From Candidatus Cloacimonadota bacterium (GTDB taxonomy: Bacteria > Cloacimonadota > Cloacimonadia > Cloacimonadales > Cloacimonadaceae), in contig JAQVMI010000052.1 in assembly GCA_028703735.1 (NCBI GenBank), positions 1 to 9,452 on the forward strand: a stretch of DNA of 9,452 nt, given 5' to 3'. Each line of letters opens with the position of its first letter. Within the stretch, counting starts at the first letter, position 1. The notes below the pieces were generated by a model that did not search any database, was not told the DNA's origin, and saw nothing but the letters and a program-made list of their open reading frames with translations. Below, piece after piece: positions 8,101 through 9,452 of the stretch. The translations under genes were made by a program, and so were the position numbers.

Positions 8101-8676
8101 GTGATGGCAAGCAACCACAACATCAATGTGTTTGTGTTGGATACAGAAGTGTATTCCAATACAGGCGGTCAGGCATCAAAATCTACTCCCATGGGCTCTA
8201 TTGCACGTTTTGCCGAATCCGGCAAGAACACCAGCAAGAAAGATCTGGGCATGATGATGATGACCTATGGCTATGTGTATGTTGCCTCCATTGCTATGGG
8301 TGCCAATAAAAATCAGGCATTGCAAGCCATTCAGGAAGCAGAGGCTTATCCGGGTCCTGCAATTATCATTGCCTATGCTCCTTGTATCAATCATGGTATC
8401 GATATGAGCATGAGCCAAAAACACGAGAAATTGGCTGTGGATGCCGGTTATTGGCTGTTATACCGCTATAATCCGCTTAATAAACTGCAAGGGAAAAACC
8501 CCTTTACCCTGGATAGCAAAGAACCTACTTTGAATGTGCAGCAATTCCTGGATGCCGAAAAACGCTATTCCGGATTGAAAGCTATCTTCCCTGAAAGAGC
8601 TAAACTACTGAACGAAACTGCCGGAACCTTCTTCACAGAAAGATATCTGGCTTATAAAAAGCTAACTCAGGAATAA
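5155..8676 (+). CDS. nifJ: Pyruvate:ferredoxin (flavodoxin) oxidoreductase, single-chain
   Basis: This 1173-residue cytoplasmic enzyme reversibly converts pyruvate and CoA to acetyl-CoA and CO2, reducing ferredoxin or flavodoxin. It is a core step of anaerobic fermentation. Domains in order: TPP pyrimidine-binding (YPITPSS at 29-35, E65, R115); domain II (about 273-350); gamma domain (GLGSDGTVGANK, 423-434); EKR linker (around 583-620); ferredoxin-like domain with CxxCxxCxxxCP at 689-700 and 743-754; TPP-diphosphate domain with CAGCGE (810-815), GDGW (968-971) and EVYSNTGGQ (998-1006). C810, C813, C838 and C1077 fit the proximal [4Fe-4S] ligands; the two dicluster motifs supply the others. 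T32, E65, R115 and N1002 match the Desulfovibrio africanus active-site residues Thr31, Glu64, Arg114 and Asn996. The length is typical of NifJ, without the C-terminal extension of D. africanus. It appears to be a one-gene transcription unit and intact. Confidence 0.97.
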   Translation: MAKQTKATMDGNTAAAHVAYAFAEVAAIYPITPSSGMGELSDAWAADGRKNINGTTVDVIEMQSEAGAAGAVHGSLSAGALTTTFTASQGLMLMLPNMHKIAGEMLPTVFYVTARSLAAQSLSIFGDHSDVMSARNTGFALLACNSVQEVMDLALVAQLATMKTSIPFLLFFDGFRTSHELQKIDVIDYETMAELDDGELIEAFRKRALTPDTPRIKVGQQAPDVYFQGRETTNLIYAQAPAIIAETMKQVGAKIGRNYNLFDYVGHPEAEDIVIAMGSGCETIEEAIGWLNKERGMKLGLIKVRVYRPFDTKAFLASIPQSVKRIAVLDRTKEPGSIGEPLYLDVVTALKDRKDSFIIGGRYGLSSKEFTPNMILAVYKHLAAKGFHGFTVGIEDDVSNLSLPLTENISTLPAGTISCKFWGLGSDGTVGANKNSIKIIGDHTDLYVQGYFQYDSKKSGGITRSHLRFGKTPIHSQYLVTREDFVACHNQAFIGRFDILGGIKENGVFLLNSNWETQEAFQNLTCAMQETIINKKIKFYNIDGLKIAEEVGLGGRVNTVMQTAFFLISGVLDREEAINLIKASIKKTYGRKGEEIVQMNLTAVDRVNESLVQIDIPGSVPACHTPLKKLVPDGSNEFTNTVIEPIMREMGDQIKVSQMPIDGFVETGTAKLEKRAVAPAVPHWISENCIQCNQCSFVCPHAAIRAKLTKNEDLANKPASYNTLNATGAEGYQYKIQVYIDDCQSCRVCVNECPKAALVMSPIEDEREKGEQANYEYFESLPADVMANFKESTVKGSQFKQPLLEFSGACAGCGETPYIKLLTQLFGDRMIIANATGCSSIWGGTFPTIPYCKNKDGKGPAWANSLFEDNAEYGYGMRLAVRSHRKLLKLALQHLMEKNIDATVKEAIGYAIEHYDAVDTPAKENAAKLVALLPKALESACEGCAKLMRRVIELQDYLIEKSIWAIGGDGWAYDIGYGGLDHVMASNHNINVFVLDTEVYSNTGGQASKSTPMGSIARFAESGKNTSKKDLGMMMMTYGYVYVASIAMGANKNQALQAIQEAEAYPGPAIIIAYAPCINHGIDMSMSQKHEKLAVDAGYWLLYRYNPLNKLQGKNPFTLDSKEPTLNVQQFLDAEKRYSGLKAIFPERAKLLNETAGTFFTERYLAYKKLTQE

Positions 8677-8698
8677 AATTCCTTTAGATACCAAAAAC

Positions 8699-8737
8699 AG
8701 TGAAGCTGGGAATGAAACCCCAGCTTCACTTTTTTTT
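8699..8737 (+). terminator. Rho-independent terminator of the oxidoreductase gene
   Basis: GTGAAGCTGGG (8700-8710) pairs perfectly with CCCAGCTTCAC (8719-8729) around an 8-nt loop, and A8699-T8730 extends the stem. Eight T residues follow (8730-8737). It begins 22 nt after the stop codon. A short A-tract upstream (8693-8697) could make it partly bidirectional. Confidence 0.95.
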
Positions 8738-8792
8738 GGGTGAATTTTATGCTCCTTTGCGGTTATCTTTCATGTAGAGTAAGGTTTGTTTA

Positions 8793-8904
8793 CAAGGATT
8801 TCGGGATTGAGAGGATGAAAGGATTTCTATTGTGGAGGATCAATAGTTGATCATGTAAAATGATGAATTTCAATTGATAAATCCCCCAAATCCTAAAATC
8901 CTTG
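8793..8904. repeat. Inverted-repeat-bounded foldable segment
   Basis: The left arm begins CAAGGATTTCGGGATTGA (8793-8810). The reverse complement of the right arm (ending near 8904) begins CAAGGATTTTAGGATTTG, so the arms match imperfectly over about 25 bp. Inside lie a perfect hairpin, GATCAA (8838-8843) with TTGATC (8847-8852), and an adjacent pairing of ATCAT (8850-8854) with ATGAT (8860-8864). No open frame or target-site duplication was identified. It may be a miniature mobile element or a structured transcript; neither is proven. Confidence 0.5.
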
Positions 8905-9143
8905 AGTCCTCGCTGCAAGAAAGCAGGAGTCATTTGCTCATCACCCCAATTCCGGATTTTACTTCATATTACAGTGGCGCAAAGGACTAATGCGAACACC
9001 TTGGAACTTCACTGCATGAGTCCTCGCTGCAAGAAAGCAGGAGTCATTTGCGCATCACCTCAATTCCGGATTTTACTTCATATTACAGTGGCGCAAAGGA
9101 CTAATGCGAACACCTGTAACTTCACTGCATGAGTCCTCGCTGC
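8903..9143. repeat. Tandem repeat A: two 113/114-bp units plus a truncated third
   Basis: Copy 1 is 8903-9016 (114 bp) and copy 2 is 9017-9129 (113 bp). They differ at T8938/G9052, C8946/T9060, and a small indel with substitution near the end (TTGGAAC versus TGTAAC). A third copy starts at 9130 (TGAGTCCTCGCTGC) and breaks off after 14 bp. Each full unit begins with a hairpin in which CTC-CTGC (with one bulged G) pairs with GCAGGAG across AAGAAA, for example 8909-8929. Confidence 0.92.
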
Positions 9144-9150
9144 CAAAGTA

Positions 9151-9302
9151 GAAAGTAACAAGCGCAAAGATCTCAACGGCAGCGATGACTCCTGCTACAA
9201 GAAAGTAACAAGCGCAAAGATATCAACGGCAGCGATGACTCCTGCTACAAGAAAGTAACATGCTGCAATGCTATTAACCTGTAGCAATTACTCCTGCTTT
9301 AA
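9151..9302. repeat. Tandem repeat B: two 50-bp units plus a diverged third
   Basis: Copies at 9151-9200 and 9201-9250 are identical except at C9172/A9222. A third copy, 9251-9302, starts with the same ten bases (GAAAGTAACA), diverges in the middle, and regains similarity at ACTCCTGCT. Unit B shares words with unit A: CTGC followed by (AC)AAGAAAG, and GCGCAAAG. The A/B boundary (9130-9150) reads like a hybrid of the two. The units abut directly, with no unique spacers. Confidence 0.9.
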
Positions 9303-9332
9303 CTGCCTCTGTTATCTATCCCTTAATTTACA

Positions 9333-9356
9333 TTGCAGTATCAATAGTAACTGCAA
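9333..9356. repeat. Hairpin after the tandem array
   Basis: TTGCAGT (9333-9339) and ACTGCAA (9350-9356) are perfect 7-bp inverted arms around a 10-nt loop. A second CTGCAAGGT follows at 9362-9370, repeating 9351-9359. No T-run follows, so this is probably part of the repeat landscape and not a terminator. Confidence 0.55.
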
Positions 9357-9372
9357 GGTGCCTGCAAGGTAA

Positions 9373-9441
9373 CTGGAAACAGGCTGTTAAAAAAGGCTGT
9401 CTTTCGAGATTAATAAGCGGCTGTAATTACGGAAATCGTAA
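9373..9441. repeat. Second occurrence of words from the 4940-5062 spacer
   Basis: CTGGAAACAG (9373-9382), GCGGCTGTAATTACGG (9417-9432, exact 16-bp match to 4999-5014) and AATCGTAA (9434-9441) all recur here, in an order different from the first spacer. Within it, AACAG-G-CTGTT is a small palindrome. This suggests a mosaic intergenic repeat family whose true boundaries extend past the window. Confidence 0.6.
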
Positions 9442-9452
9442 CTGTACATACC

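Larger units (their letters stand above)
8738..9452. other. Gene-free repeat-rich intergenic region
   Basis: No credible gene, tRNA or rRNA was found on either strand of this roughly 715-bp stretch. It contains, in order, about 55 bp with nothing recognisable, a foldable inverted-repeat segment, a compound tandem repeat array, a hairpin, and words shared with the spacer at 4940-5062. The one open frame (TTG at 8902 to 9132) simply translates the tandem repeat, has no ribosome binding site and ends when the third repeat copy begins. Confidence 0.75.

Noticed and set aside
8902..9132. Open frame of 76 codons with a 38-residue internal repeat
   Set aside because: It is a translation of tandem repeat A. 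The start is TTG without a ribosome binding site, the second unit is 113 bp so the frame is not maintained, and it stops as the third copy begins.
9151..9302. CRISPR array
   Set aside because: The 50-bp units are directly adjacent with no unique spacers, and no cas genes are present.
9251..9452. Integron attC-like sites (GTTA/TAAC words and hairpins)
   Set aside because: No integrase or gene cassettes are seen, and no paired core sites with the expected layout could be identified.

Overview
The window carries six protein genes, all on the + strand, followed by about 700 bp of repeat-rich non-coding DNA. It suggests an anaerobic, moderately AT-rich bacterium. A large one-chain pyruvate:ferredoxin oxidoreductase points to anaerobic metabolism. 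The histidine kinase, with its HQFGTP phosphoacceptor box, and the overall protein style recall the FCB / Candidatus Cloacimonadota (WWE1) group. That placement is an inference from recall, not a search result.

Region 1 (1-4939) is a tightly packed operon. The 3' end of mazG (NTP pyrophosphohydrolase) overlaps a membrane sensor histidine kinase by 65 bp. Next come a bifunctional NAD(P)HX repair enzyme (Nnr), an exported sulfite-oxidase-fold protein, and an EamA/DMT permease. The last three junctions are 4-nt stop/start overlaps (ATGA, TTGA, GTGA), so translational coupling is likely. MazG and Nnr are both metabolite-repair ('housecleaning') enzymes: one removes non-canonical NTPs, the other repairs damaged NAD(P)H. 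No response regulator is present for the kinase.

Region 2 (4940-5154) is a 215-bp spacer full of short inverted repeats. A candidate promoter and a strong ribosome binding site lead into the next gene. Region 3 (5155-8676) is the complete pyruvate:ferredoxin oxidoreductase gene, which stands alone and ends in a textbook rho-independent terminator (8699-8737).

Region 4 (8738-9452) has no credible gene. It holds an inverted-repeat-bounded foldable segment (8793-8904), two tandem 113/114-bp units, then two near-identical 50-bp units and a decayed third copy. A hairpin and sequence words shared with the Region 2 spacer follow, including a 16-bp exact match, which suggests a dispersed intergenic repeat family.

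The most unusual points are: a sulfite-oxidase-fold protein with Ser at the position of the molybdenum-binding Cys and a Sec-like rather than Tat-like signal; an internally duplicated periplasmic sensor module in the kinase; and the compound repeat array. I did not find a convincing new multi-gene system.
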